Source of the DNA: Cycloclasticus sp. symbiont of Poecilosclerida sp. M
GTDB taxonomy: Bacteria > Pseudomonadota > Gammaproteobacteria > Methylococcales > Cycloclasticaceae
DNA length: 64,000 nt
Assembly: GCA_002101225.1 (NCBI GenBank)
Contig: LWTN01000243.1
Span: 25,093 to 89,092, forward strand
Reading direction: 5' to 3'
Position 1 is the stretch's first letter, and each line of letters starts with the position of its first letter. The notes beneath the pieces are model-generated. The model worked only from the letters and a program-made list of their open reading frames with translations, was not told the DNA's origin and made no database searches. Shown one piece after another: positions 42,400 to 52,699 of the stretch. The position numbers and the translations under genes are program-made.

Positions 42400-42734
42400 T
42401 TTGGGTTCTCCCCTCTGTTAAAATTGTTTTAGCTTTATGTATAAAGTACTAATACTTTTGTGGAATTAGTATCATAAATATAGTTGATTGTTTGCTAAAA
42501 AGCAACATTTTATTGCTTTTATGTTGGCATTATTCTAATTGCTTGTTTTTTATGCTTATTCTGTTTCATATTCTGGTTTGTATTAGCTCTTTTTGGGTGT
42601 TTTATTAGCTTTATTTGGCATTTTGTTGTTTATTTTATGCAACGGTTGGGTTTTTGAGTTTTTACTCGATGTTTCCTGATGGCGTGTTGTATTATCTGCA
42701 TCTATCTTTTGCTTTGTTTTTATAGGGGTATTTT

Positions 42735-43518
42735 TTGCAGGAAGTAACGATGGGTTCTTTGATTCTGGAGGGTGAGGCTTTGTTTAAATCGGCCAGTCTT
42801 TTTTATGGTCATGGAACAGAGTGTGCTTATGACGAGGCACTCTATATAGTATTGTCTATAACGGGTAATCTACCACTTGTTGATAATACTGTTTTTGGGC
42901 GCGTGGTTGACGAGGCTACGCAGCGGCGTATTCATATCCTTTTTCAACAACGCATTGAGGAGAAATTACCTGCCGCCTATCTTTTGGGCGAAGCTTGGTT
43001 TGCTGGCTTGCCTTTTTTTGTAGATGAAAGCGTATTAGTGCCGCGATCACCCTTTGCTGAGTTGATAGCTGATGGTTTTGCCCCTTGGGTTGAAAAGTCT
43101 AAAACAAAAACTATTCTAGACCTATGTACAGGGTCTGGCTGTATTGGGACTGCCTGTGCAGTGCAATTTCCAGAAGCAGAGGTGGATATAAGCGATATTT
43201 CTAAGACGGCATTGCGTGTTGCGAATAAAAATATTGTTAGACATGGGTTGGAATCACGCGTTAATGTAATCGAATCGGATTTATATGTAGGTCTTAGGGA
43301 TAAGCAGTACGATTTTGGCTTATGCCGATGAGCATTTGACAGAGACGGGGGTACTTTATGTTGAAGTCGGCAATACCGCTGATACCTTGCAGACGTGCTA
43401 CCCAAACGTGGAATTTTTATGGCAAGAGTTTGAACACGGCGGTGACGGGGTGTTTATGCTGACGAGAAAACAACTACAACAATATAAAAGCCAGTTTATG
43501 GTTAACGTGATTAAGTGA
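42735..43518 (+). pseudogene. prmB: Ribosomal protein uL3 glutamine methyltransferase, internally deleted and frameshifted
   Basis: ORF 42735-43331 carries the N-terminus and SAM motif I (ILDLCTGSGCIGTA) up to YDF; the remaining C-terminus (LAYADEHLTETGVLYVEVGNTADTLQ...EFEHGGDGVFMLTRKQL) is in another frame from about 43315. The NPPY segment is missing. Upstream of aroC as usual. Confidence 0.9.
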
Positions 43519-43536
43519 AAGCGATACAATAAAGCC

Positions 43537-44637
43537 ATGTCTGGAAATTCTATTGGAAAATTATTTGCGGTGAGCTCTTTTGGCGAAAGCCACGGCCCGG
43601 CTATGGGCTGTGTTGTGGATGGCTGCCCACCGGGAATGGCGCTTTGTGAAGTTGATTTACAAGGTGATTTAGATTTACGCAAACCGGGTACGTCGCGCCA
43701 TACCACGCAACGTAGAGAAGCCGATCAAGTTAAAATCCTCTCGGGTGTGTTTGAAGGCAAAACCACAGGAACGCCGATTGGTTTGATGATTGAAAATACC
43801 GATCAGCGTTCTAAAGACTATTCTAATATAAAAGATAGTTTTCGCCCGGGGCACGCCGATTACGTGTACCAACAGAAATACGGCCTCCGCGATTATCGCG
43901 GTGGTGGGCGTTCTTCTGCACGAGAAACGGCCATGCGCGTGGCAGCGGGGGGTATCGCCAAGAAATACCTGCGTGAAAAGCTGGGTATTGAGATTGCGGG
44001 CTATTTAGCGCAATTAGGGCCTATAACAATAGACCCGATTGATATGGGCGTGGTTCACGATAATGTGTTTTTCTGTCCTGATTTGAGTAAAATCACCGAA
44101 TTAGAAGCGTATATGGATGCCTTAAGAAAATCGGGCGATTCAGTCGGTGCGCGGGTTAACGTGATGGCAACGGGTGTGCCGGTAGGTTTAGGCGAGCCTA
44201 TATTTGATCGTTTGGACGCCGAGTTGGCGCACGCGCTGATGAGCATTAATGCGGTGAAGGGTGTTGAAATTGGCGGTGGCTTTTCCTGTGTAGAGGCAAA
44301 AGGTACTGAATTTCGCGATGAAATGACGCCAGAAGGGTTTTTGAGCAATAACGCGGGTGGTATTTTGGGTGGGATATCAACCGGTCAAGCCGTAACGGCG
44401 AGTATCGCCCTGAAAGCTACTTCTAGCCTGCGATTGCCGGGTCGTTCGGTTAATATTCATGGTGAACCTGAAGAGGTCATTACGAAAGGTCGCCATGATC
44501 CTTGTGTCGGCATTCGTGCAACGCCCATTGCTGAGGCGATGATGGCTATTGTCTTGATGGACCACGTTTTGCGGAATCGCGCGCAGAATGCGGAGGTTCG
44601 ATCTGAAACTCCGATTATCCCTGCGGGTAAAAGCTAG
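43537..44637 (+). CDS. aroC: Chorismate synthase
   Basis: [51 protein letters not shown]. Confidence 0.98.
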   Translation: MSGNSIGKLFAVSSFGESHGPAMGCVVDGCPPGMALCEVDLQGDLDLRKPGTSRHTTQRREADQVKILSGVFEGKTTGTPIGLMIENTDQRSKDYSNIKDSFRPGHADYVYQQKYGLRDYRGGGRSSARETAMRVAAGGIAKKYLREKLGIEIAGYLAQLGPITIDPIDMGVVHDNVFFCPDLSKITELEAYMDALRKSGDSVGARVNVMATGVPVGLGEPIFDRLDAELAHALMSINAVKGVEIGGGFSCVEAKGTEFRDEMTPEGFLSNNAGGILGGISTGQAVTASIALKATSSLRLPGRSVNIHGEPEEVITKGRHDPCVGIRATPIAEAMMAIVLMDHVLRNRAQNAEVRSETPIIPAGKS

Positions 44638-44728
44638 TAAACTTAGCTAATCTTTTGCATTGAGCGGTTTTTCTGACGTTGTAACGCTCTGCTACTTATA
44701 CACCTTAATATATACGATATAAATTATC

Positions 44729-45907
44729 TTGAAACTACCGTACTGGCGACTGTCGAATTTTTATTTTTTTTATTTTGCCTCATTGGGCGCGCTCATCCCT
44801 TATTTCGGTCTCTATTTAAAATCGAACGGCTATACAGCGTGGCACGTCGGCTTGGTTATCGCAGTCATTCAAGGTACAAAAATTATCGCGCCTTATTTGT
44901 GGGGGTGGTTGGCAGACCATAAACAACGACGCTTAGGTGTGATTCGCATGGCGGCGTTTTTTACTTTTATCGCCTTTGGTTTTGTAGCTCAGGCCGATAG
45001 CCTTACCGGTGTACTGCTGGCGTCGTTCGTGTTTAGCTTTTTTTGGAATGCGATGCTGCCACAGTTCGAAGCGCTGACGTTTTCTTTGTTAAAAGATCAG
45101 CCAAGCGACTATAGCCGTATAAGGTTATGGGGTTCGTTCGGTTTTGTGTTGGCGGTAACCGCGTGTGGCGCAGCGTTTGATGTAATAAGTGTGAATTATT
45201 TGCCGCTGGTTGTGGTGCTTATTTTGGCTTGTACTTGGGTTGCAAGCTTGCTGGTAACAGAGCCGTCAAATACTGGAAGTGCAACGCATGCAGGTAGTTT
45301 TAAGAGTGTTTTGTTTAAAAAACACGTCATTGCTTTTTTGCTCATTTGTTTTCTCGTCCAAATGTCGCACGGCCCGTATTATTCTTTTTTCTCAATCGCG
45401 TTGAATGATTTGGGCTACAGCGAGTTACAAATAGGACAGTTTTGGTCGTTAGGCGTGGTAGCAGAAATTGTACTGTTTATTTTTATAGGTGCGATGGCGC
45501 AGAAAATTGGCTTGCGCGCTATATTATTGGCGAGTATCTTGTTGACGATTGTGCGCTGGTTAATGCTCGCGTGGTTAGCTGACAGCTTTATTAGCTTAAT
45601 CTTTGTACAGCTCTTGCACGCAGCATCGTTTGGTGCTTTTCATGTGGTCGCTATTCAGTTAATCCATCAGTATTTTTACGGTCAATTCCAAGGCCGAGGA
45701 CAAGCTTTATATAGTAGCGTAGGCTATGGGGCAGGCGGGATGTGTGGAAGTTTAATTGCCGGTATGTTGTGGGACGAGGTAGGTGCGACATGGGTGTTCA
45801 CGCTCGCGGCTGCCTTTAGTGGTTTAGCGTTCGTTATTGCTTGGTTATGGGTTGCGCGGGATCAAAAAAAGGTGGAGTTATCAGAGCGAGATTTCAATGC
45901 AGTGTAA
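44729..45907 (+). CDS. MFS transporter, HcaT-like (MFS_1-like)
   Basis: 12-TM pattern; RIRLWGSFGFV, FWSLGVVAEIVLFIF, LLHAASFGAFHVVAIQLI. Confidence 0.82.
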   Translation: MKLPYWRLSNFYFFYFASLGALIPYFGLYLKSNGYTAWHVGLVIAVIQGTKIIAPYLWGWLADHKQRRLGVIRMAAFFTFIAFGFVAQADSLTGVLLASFVFSFFWNAMLPQFEALTFSLLKDQPSDYSRIRLWGSFGFVLAVTACGAAFDVISVNYLPLVVVLILACTWVASLLVTEPSNTGSATHAGSFKSVLFKKHVIAFLLICFLVQMSHGPYYSFFSIALNDLGYSELQIGQFWSLGVVAEIVLFIFIGAMAQKIGLRAILLASILLTIVRWLMLAWLADSFISLIFVQLLHAASFGAFHVVAIQLIHQYFYGQFQGRGQALYSSVGYGAGGMCGSLIAGMLWDEVGATWVFTLAAAFSGLAFVIAWLWVARDQKKVELSERDFNAV

Positions 45908-46025
45908 AACAGTCGAAATGTTTAATAAGCACTTGATTTGTTGCTGAATAGTGTGTTCTATTGGAGTCTGTGCGATTTATGCATATATAAGACATATCAT
46001 AATAATATAAATAGAGGAGGAAGGC

Positions 46026-46997
46026 ATGTCATCAACAAGCCTGAAATTAGCAATAGGGGTTTTGTTCCTTAGTTATTCTGCTTTTACGCTAGCGTATGAA
46101 ACAGGCACTGAATTAGTAGGCGCAAAACTTGAAGCATCACAAGCAGTATCAGTATCAAACAGCCGTAGTTCTGAAGCCGATAGTAGTATTTTGTATGTAA
46201 AAAACACTGATTTTAGAGTGGTTGAAAATATTGGTTTTTATATTCCAGATTTAACAGTAAAAATAGCCGCCAATGACAGCAGCATGCCTGTTGTTTTTGA
46301 CGACCCAACGTCTTTCTCAATGACGCCACTTAATGGCTCTGTGGTGTTGGATGGCGCAAAACTTGAAGATTTGTTAAATAAACAAGTTTTTGCATTCAAA
46401 GGGGCGACGCTTAAAAAATTAACGGTTAAAACAGCTGATAAAGTGATGACCTTAGGTGGAGAAATGATACGTCGTGGTAAATGGGTTCCATTTTCCATGA
46501 AAGGTAATATTTCTCTACACGATGGACACATTTTAAAATATGTGCCTTGGTCAGTTATCGTTGACGGTGTGGATGCCACTAAGGTGTTGAAAGCGGCTAA
46601 CGTTAATTTAGATGAACTGCTAACGGTAAAAGCTCCAGGTGCGAACTTAATTGGTAGCACAGTCGTATTAGATACACTGAAACTTTTCCCACCACCTGTA
46701 CTGCACTTAAACATTTCTAGTGCTTCTATGGAAAAACGAGGACTGGTTTTAAACTTTAACAATGCGGGCGGCGATTCAGATCCTGCGACCATAACCGATA
46801 GCAATAGTTACATATTGATTAAAGGTGGTGACGTTAAGTTTATGAAAGCGATGCCTACAGATGCGAGAGTTCAAGTGATGAGCGAATCTACGGATGCTGA
46901 TCTAATCTTTGACCTGTATAAATACAGAGACCAGCTTTCAGCCGGACACCTTAAATTTAAAGAAGATGGCGCGATTTTAGCCTACTTAAAAAACTAA
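46026..46997 (+). CDS. Secreted protein of unknown function (paralogue A)
   Basis: Signal peptide (LAIGVLFLSYSAFTLAYE); shares VVENIGFYI.DL.V, FDD..SF, K.FPPP and F.LY.YR.Q..AG..K with the next gene. Confidence 0.75.
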   Translation: MSSTSLKLAIGVLFLSYSAFTLAYETGTELVGAKLEASQAVSVSNSRSSEADSSILYVKNTDFRVVENIGFYIPDLTVKIAANDSSMPVVFDDPTSFSMTPLNGSVVLDGAKLEDLLNKQVFAFKGATLKKLTVKTADKVMTLGGEMIRRGKWVPFSMKGNISLHDGHILKYVPWSVIVDGVDATKVLKAANVNLDELLTVKAPGANLIGSTVVLDTLKLFPPPVLHLNISSASMEKRGLVLNFNNAGGDSDPATITDSNSYILIKGGDVKFMKAMPTDARVQVMSESTDADLIFDLYKYRDQLSAGHLKFKEDGAILAYLKN

Positions 46998-47030
46998 TAA
47001 CGGTAAACAAACCGATTAGGAGCAATTAAA

Positions 47031-48353
47031 ATGCATTATAAAAAAATTACAAAACTTGCGATGTGCTTACTGTTGGCTGCTGGAGTTTCTAGCAGTTTGA
47101 TGGCGGCTACATTAATTGAAAAACAACAGCAAGAGCTCAAAGCAGCCCGTGCTCAATGGCAACAAAAGAATATTCCAGAGGGTATGCAGTCAGGTGATTT
47201 AAGAGCTATGAGTGAACGCGACTCGGGTGTCGAAAACGTTTCAATGCAAATTAAAAATGTAAACTTCGATGTAGTAGAAAACATCGGTTTTTATATTGAA
47301 GATTTGAACGTTACTCTAGAACCTAAAACGGCAGGCGATCCGATTGTCTTTGATGACGTTGAAAGTTTTACCATTAACGTCCACAGTGGTGCAGTTGTTT
47401 TAAGCTCACAAGTGATTACAGACTTGTTTAATCAACATATCTTAGATTACTGGCCTCGTCCACTTAATGACTTAACGATTACCGCTCAAGATGATTATCT
47501 TTTAGTAGAAGGTGGTTTGAGATTATGGAGCTGGCTCATTCCAGGTATTTGGTTGCCTGCTGAGTTAGGCGGTAAAATCGTGCTGAATGATGACAATAAA
47601 CTTGTTTATGAAATTGACGACGTACACGTAATTGGTATTCCTCTGTTTGGCTTACTAAGTGCGTTATTCATTGATTTAGACTTGTTACTTTCTGTGGATA
47701 GAGAAGGCGCTGAGCTGGTTGATAACAATCTCGAATTGGATCATACGAAGGTATTCCCTCCACCTGCATTAGCAGGTAGATTGGCTTCTGCTACTTTGAA
47801 CGAAGATGGGTTACGTTTAGTTTTCGCTGATAACGAAGCAGCTGAATTTTCTAAACCACCTGTTGCCTCAGATAGCTATATTTGGGCGCAGTCGGGTGAC
47901 CCGCGTCTATTTGGCGTTGTTGTGAACAATGGCACGGTTCAAGTTATTGCGGATGACACCAGCAAACCACTACGTTTCAATTTGTACGATTACAGAAAAC
48001 AAGTGGCTGCCGGCACTATTAAAATGGCTAAGAACGGTGATATTATTGCGACCGTTCCTTCAGCTGAGGGGCCTGACTTTAAAGCATCAAAATTTGTACC
48101 TTCATCAAGTGATGGCGGAGCTACAAAGTCAGCACCTGCTAAAGCGGCAGCACCAGCTGCTGGTTGTATAACTAGAGCAGGCTTTAATGTTTGTGAGGAG
48201 CCAAAGCCAGTAAAAGCTAAAGCACCCGTTGCTAAAAAGAAGGCCAAGCCACAAGTGAATAGCTTATCGACTGAAGAAAGAGCTTCAATGAAAAAGGATA
48301 AAGCAGGCACTTGCTATAACCGCGCAGGTTTCGAGACGGCTTGTCAGCAATAA
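47031..48353 (+). CDS. Secreted protein of unknown function (paralogue B) with Lys/Ala/Pro linker and duplicated CxxRAGF...C tail
   Basis: Signal peptide (LAMCLLLAAGVSSSLMAA); homologous core to the preceding gene; C-terminal CITRAGFNVC and CYNRAGFETAC. Confidence 0.75.
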   Translation: MHYKKITKLAMCLLLAAGVSSSLMAATLIEKQQQELKAARAQWQQKNIPEGMQSGDLRAMSERDSGVENVSMQIKNVNFDVVENIGFYIEDLNVTLEPKTAGDPIVFDDVESFTINVHSGAVVLSSQVITDLFNQHILDYWPRPLNDLTITAQDDYLLVEGGLRLWSWLIPGIWLPAELGGKIVLNDDNKLVYEIDDVHVIGIPLFGLLSALFIDLDLLLSVDREGAELVDNNLELDHTKVFPPPALAGRLASATLNEDGLRLVFADNEAAEFSKPPVASDSYIWAQSGDPRLFGVVVNNGTVQVIADDTSKPLRFNLYDYRKQVAAGTIKMAKNGDIIATVPSAEGPDFKASKFVPSSSDGGATKSAPAKAAAPAAGCITRAGFNVCEEPKPVKAKAPVAKKKAKPQVNSLSTEERASMKKDKAGTCYNRAGFETACQQ

Positions 48354-48367
48354 AGTAAGAAAGTATT

Positions 48368-48398
48368 AAAAAAATGCCCCATTAGGGGCATTTTTTTT
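48368..48398. terminator. Intrinsic terminator after paralogue B
   Basis: aaaaaATGCCCC-atta-GGGGCATttttttt. Confidence 0.85.
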
Positions 48399-48444
48399 GC
48401 CTAATGAATTATTATGGTTGTTATAACTAAAATATTTACCGCGC

Positions 48445-49344
48445 ATGCTTAAAGGCCAAACTAAAAAGAAGTTAACCGTTGCGATTTCATCGATGGCGCT
48501 GTTTGACTTAGTTGAATCAAATACCATTTTCGAGAATGAAGGTACGGAGGCTTACTGTGCTTATCAAATAGCCCGAGAAGATGAAACACTAGCACCGGGT
48601 GTGGCTTATTTGCTGGTTAAAAAACTATTGGGGATTAATGGCTTGTTATCAGAACCTTTAGTTGAAGTTATTTTATTATCGCGAAACAGTGCCGACACGG
48701 GGTTGAGAATCTTCAATTCTATCAAACAGCACCAGCTAGATATTAAGCGGGCAGCCTTCACGAGTGGACAGACGCCTTACGGTTATATTTCAGCTTTTGG
48801 TGCTGACTTGTTCTTATCGACCGACCCTGAAGATGTAAGAAAGGCGTTAGAGGCAGGTTATGCAAGTGCAACGATACTTTCTGGAAAAGGCGGCGAATCA
48901 ATGGGCGATCAACTTCGTATTGCCTTTGACGGCGATGCGGTTATTTTTTCTGATGAATCGGAGCGTATTTACAAGGAAGAGGGCTTGGTAGCCTTTACTG
49001 AAAATGAGCGTCAGGCCGCAAAAGAGCCGCTCTCAGGTGGCCCATTTAAGCCTTTCCTTTCGGCCTTACATAATCTACAGAGCCACTTTACCGATAAAGA
49101 TTCACCCGTTAGAACGGCTTTAGTGACTGCGCGTTCAGCCCCTGCTCACGAACGAGTCGTACGGACCTTACGTTCTTGGGATATACGTATTGATGAAGCT
49201 TTATTTCTAGGGGGTATGCCAAAAGGCGAATTTTTAAAATCATTCGGTGCGGATATTTTCTTTGACGATCAAACGAGCCATTGTGAGTCTGCTAGTGAGC
49301 ACGTCGCAACGGGTCACGTACCGCATGGCGTAGCTAACGAGTAA
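48445..49344 (+). CDS. 5'-nucleotidase (5_nucleotid family, PF06189-like)
   Basis: LTVAISSMALFDLVESN, GLRIFNSIKQHQLDIKRAAFTSGQTPYGYI, FDGDAVIFSDESE, VRTALVTARSAPAHERVVRTLRSW. Confidence 0.87.
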   Translation: MLKGQTKKKLTVAISSMALFDLVESNTIFENEGTEAYCAYQIAREDETLAPGVAYLLVKKLLGINGLLSEPLVEVILLSRNSADTGLRIFNSIKQHQLDIKRAAFTSGQTPYGYISAFGADLFLSTDPEDVRKALEAGYASATILSGKGGESMGDQLRIAFDGDAVIFSDESERIYKEEGLVAFTENERQAAKEPLSGGPFKPFLSALHNLQSHFTDKDSPVRTALVTARSAPAHERVVRTLRSWDIRIDEALFLGGMPKGEFLKSFGADIFFDDQTSHCESASEHVATGHVPHGVANE

Positions 49345-50363
49345 GTGAGGCTATATGCTGGTGTTAACAAGGTTTTATGCCGCCTCCCGCTTTCTTCCTT
49401 AACTAACTTTGGAACTAAATAGCCGGGTAAAGCGCTTTGAACTTGTTCATAAAGGATATTAATTCTATCTATTTCAAGGTCAAAGTGTTGCGCCCCTTTG
49501 ACTCTATCAAGTACGTGTAGATAGTATGGCGTAACCTTATAGTCAAATAACTTGTGACTAAGCTCAACGAGAGTTTCTGCGCTGTCGTTAACGCCTTTTA
49601 AGAGTACCGTTTGATTAAACAGGTGAGGTGTCGCTTCACTTAGCTTGTTAATCGCCCGGCAAACATCGATAGATAGCTCATTAGCGTGGTTTGCGTGTAC
49701 AACGATAATAAGTTGCTGCCGGACTGCTTTAAGCAACGATACCAGTTCATCGGTTATTCGGCTTGGCAGCACAATAGGCAGGCGGCTATGTATGCGTATT
49801 CGTTTGATATGTTCAATATTCGCCAGTTGTTCAAAATAGCTTTTCAGTCGCTGGTCGCTCAATGTAAGTGGATCCCCGCCACTAAAAATTACCTCTGAAA
49901 TGTCTGGGTTCTTGTTTAAATACGCCACTATGTCGGTAAATTGCGAGCGCAGTGCGCTGTTTTCAGAGTAGGGGAATGAGCGACGGAAACAGTAACGGCA
50001 ATGGATAGCGCAAGCGCCCGTTGTTACTAGTAGTACGCGCCCGTGGTACTTATGAATAAGCCCAGGCAAAACACTCGCTTGTTCATCTCCAACAGGGTCA
50101 ACGCTGTAGGCGGAACCGTTTTTTATTTCGCCAGGTGTGGGAAGTACCTGTCTAAGTAAGGGGTCATTCAGATCTGATTTTTTAATGCATTTTGCATAAC
50201 TGAGTGTCACCAGAAGAGGAAAGTCATGGTTGGCTTTGTAATGGTTAGCCAAGTCATCAATTTCCAAATCTAAAAATGACAATAAATCATCTAATTGTGT
50301 AAATGCATTGGCTAATTCTTGTTGCCAAGTTTGGGGTGTGTAACTTTTTGCAACGAGTTCCAT
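49314..50363 (-). CDS. epmB: EF-P beta-lysylation protein EpmB (lysine 2,3-aminomutase-like)
   Basis: Radical SAM CAIHCRYCFRRSFPY, SGGDPLTLSD; divergent from efp. ORF track start 50372; M at 50363 likely. Confidence 0.93.
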   Translation of the reverse strand: MELVAKSYTPQTWQQELANAFTQLDDLLSFLDLEIDDLANHYKANHDFPLLVTLSYAKCIKKSDLNDPLLRQVLPTPGEIKNGSAYSVDPVGDEQASVLPGLIHKYHGRVLLVTTGACAIHCRYCFRRSFPYSENSALRSQFTDIVAYLNKNPDISEVIFSGGDPLTLSDQRLKSYFEQLANIEHIKRIRIHSRLPIVLPSRITDELVSLLKAVRQQLIIVVHANHANELSIDVCRAINKLSEATPHLFNQTVLLKGVNDSAETLVELSHKLFDYKVTPYYLHVLDRVKGAQHFDLEIDRINILYEQVQSALPGYLVPKLVKEESGRRHKTLLTPAYSLTYSLATPCGT

Positions 50364-50464
50364 GCAAAGCATTATAATGGCTTTAACTAGGGAATGTCTT
50401 TGGCGTGTTACGACAAAACCGTATGTATTTTAACGCTAGAACTTAATTATTAAAGAGGGTTTAA

Positions 50465-51034
50465 ATGGCAACATACAGTACCAATGAGTTTAAGGGTGGT
50501 TTGAAAATTATGCTAGATAGCGCGCCGTGCTCAATTATTGAGAATGAGTTTGTTAGGCCAGGTAAAGGCCCGGCTTTTAGTCGGGTTAAAATCAGAAATT
50601 TAAAAACAGGGCGTGTGATTGATCGAACATTCAAATCAGGCGAGACGGTTGAAGCTGCGGACGTTATGGAAACTGAAATGGCTTATCTATATGCAGACGG
50701 TGAGTTCTGGCACTTTATGAATGAAGAGAGTTATGAGCAATATGCAGCGGATGAAACGGCTGTGGGTGATGCGAGCAAGTGGTTAAAAGAGCAAGATAAA
50801 TGTACAGTTACGCTTTGGAATGGCGCGCCATTGAGCGTGGATCCACCCAATTTTGTTGAGTTAAAAGTAGCCGATACCGACCCAGGTTTAAAGGGTGATA
50901 CCTCAGGCGGTGGGGGTAAGCCCGCAACGATGGAAACCGGTGCGGTTGTGCGCGTTCCGTTGTTCGTTCAAATCGATGAAATGGTTAAAATTGATACCCG
51001 AACAGGCGAGTATGCGTCCCGCGTTAAAGGTTAG
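50465..51034 (+). CDS. efp: Elongation factor P
   Basis: [46 protein letters not shown]. Confidence 0.97.
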   Translation: MATYSTNEFKGGLKIMLDSAPCSIIENEFVRPGKGPAFSRVKIRNLKTGRVIDRTFKSGETVEAADVMETEMAYLYADGEFWHFMNEESYEQYAADETAVGDASKWLKEQDKCTVTLWNGAPLSVDPPNFVELKVADTDPGLKGDTSGGGGKPATMETGAVVRVPLFVQIDEMVKIDTRTGEYASRVKG

Positions 51035-51041
51035 CGTTTAG

Positions 51042-52004
51042 TTGGCTAACACGGGCACAAACGATTGGCCGCCGACTTGTTCGGCGGCTTTGTTGCATAA
51101 GAGGGCAGAGCTCTATAAAACCATCAGGAGTTTTTTCGAACAACGCTCGGTGCTTGAAGTTGAAACGCCCATTCTGTCGCAGGCGACCAACGCTGACCCC
51201 AATTTAGCTAGTTTTCCAGTAGGTGACTCGCTTTACCTGCAAACGTCTCCAGAGTTTCCAATGAAGCGTTTGTTGGCTACGGGCTCTGGCTCAATTTATC
51301 AAATAACGAAGTCTTTTAGGCGCTCGGAAAGTGGGCGGTTTCATAACCCTGAATTTACTTTATTAGAGTGGTATCGCCTAGATTTTGGTGTACAACAGCT
51401 CATAGATGAGGTCGTTGATTTGTTGAAGCACTGTTTTAACCTTAGCTTAAACATTGAGGTTAATACGTATAGCGAACTCTTTTTTAATGCGACAGACATC
51501 GACCCACACACGGCGGGTGTTGATGAACTCCAACAGTACGCGTCCGATAAGGGGAGTCCGGAAGCGGTTACGATTTGTGGTAGGCGTCATTCAGATTGGC
51601 TGGATTACATCTTTAGCCAGTATATTCAGCCGACACTCGATAAGGATACGCTTTACTTTGTTACTGATTACCCCGCTTGTATGGCGATGCTAGCGAAGTT
51701 GTCGGATGAAGATATTCCAAAGGCAAAACGATTTGAAGTCTACTATCGCCAGCTTGAGCTAGCCAACGGCTACGAAGAATTAACAGATGCAAATATTCAA
51801 CGTGCACGCTTTGAAGCGGATCAACTTTGCCGTAAAGGCCAAGGCTTAGAAGCGGTACCAATGGACCAGAGATTACTCGCCGCGTTGGAGCATGGCTTAC
51901 CCAGCTGTTCGGGTGTCGCTCTTGGTTTAGATCGTTTATTGATGTCGATGACTAATGCATCATCAATCGATGAGGTTTTAAGCTTCCCTATCCAGCGCGC
52001 TTAA
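51042..52004 (+). CDS. epmA: EF-P--lysine ligase EpmA (GenX/PoxA)
   Basis: Class II LysRS-like catalytic core lacking anticodon domain: FFEQRSVLEVETPILSQATNADPNL...GLDRLLM. Confidence 0.95.
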   Translation: MANTGTNDWPPTCSAALLHKRAELYKTIRSFFEQRSVLEVETPILSQATNADPNLASFPVGDSLYLQTSPEFPMKRLLATGSGSIYQITKSFRRSESGRFHNPEFTLLEWYRLDFGVQQLIDEVVDLLKHCFNLSLNIEVNTYSELFFNATDIDPHTAGVDELQQYASDKGSPEAVTICGRRHSDWLDYIFSQYIQPTLDKDTLYFVTDYPACMAMLAKLSDEDIPKAKRFEVYYRQLELANGYEELTDANIQRARFEADQLCRKGQGLEAVPMDQRLLAALEHGLPSCSGVALGLDRLLMSMTNASSIDEVLSFPIQRA

Positions 52005-52047
52005 AACTGATATAGCGGAAGGGTATTATCTTCCGTTTCAATGAAAC

Positions 52048-52692
52048 TTATGCCCTTGGGTATAATTGTTTGTCATGCGGTTTCGCGAGCAAGAGTAGGG
52101 CCAGTATAGCGCCCGTGAGCGCGAAGGCCATATCGGACTGGGTATCCCAGATATAGCCTTGCGTGCCTAAGAATGCTTCTGCGGCTTCCCCTGAGGCTAG
52201 TGCCGTCCACCACTCAATCAGCTCGTAAAATGCGCTAAAGCCCAAGCAGAAACAGATAATGAAAAAATTCATCCAACCGCGTGTCTTCATAACTGAACGG
52301 CGAAGCAGTATTTCTCTAGCGACAATAGCGGGTACAAAGCCTTGTGCAAAATGGCCGACTTTATCGTAGTTGTTACGCGTTGAGCCCATGGACTCTGCTA
52401 TTTCATTAAACAGAGGGACTTCAGCGTAGGTGTAATGCCCGCCGACCATTAAGATAATGGCGTGAATTAAGATTAGGCAATAAGTGAGCGTGGTTAAAGG
52501 GAAAGATTTTTGTGTAATAGCCAGCGCCACAAAAGCGATTAGCGCAGGGGCGACCTCTAGCCACCAAGTAAAATCGTCTTTTGGGTTAATAGCAGACCAC
52601 GTTAGTGCTGCAAAAAAGATTACTACCCAAGCAACGCAGAACCACGATGCCCCGAGTTGATTGAAGTGTTGATTAGCGTGTTGATCGGTCAT
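52048..52692 (-). CDS. DUF2238 (YjdF-like) membrane protein
   Basis: GHYTYAEVPLFNEIAESMGSTRNNYDKVGHFAQGFVPAIVAREILLRR...YIWDTQSDMAFALTGA. Confidence 0.87.
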   Translation of the reverse strand: MTDQHANQHFNQLGASWFCVAWVVIFFAALTWSAINPKDDFTWWLEVAPALIAFVALAITQKSFPLTTLTYCLILIHAIILMVGGHYTYAEVPLFNEIAESMGSTRNNYDKVGHFAQGFVPAIVAREILLRRSVMKTRGWMNFFIICFCLGFSAFYELIEWWTALASGEAAEAFLGTQGYIWDTQSDMAFALTGAILALLLLAKPHDKQLYPRA

Positions 52693-52699
52693 ATGAATA

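Noticed and set aside
46238-46804. 188-aa minus-strand ORF inside paralogue A
   Set aside because: Antisense to a gene with signal peptide and a homologous neighbour; no protein-like features.
52015-52038. Hairpin CGGAAG...CTTCCG between epmA and the DUF2238 gene
   Set aside because: Short stem with a weak T tract; not supported enough to call a terminator.
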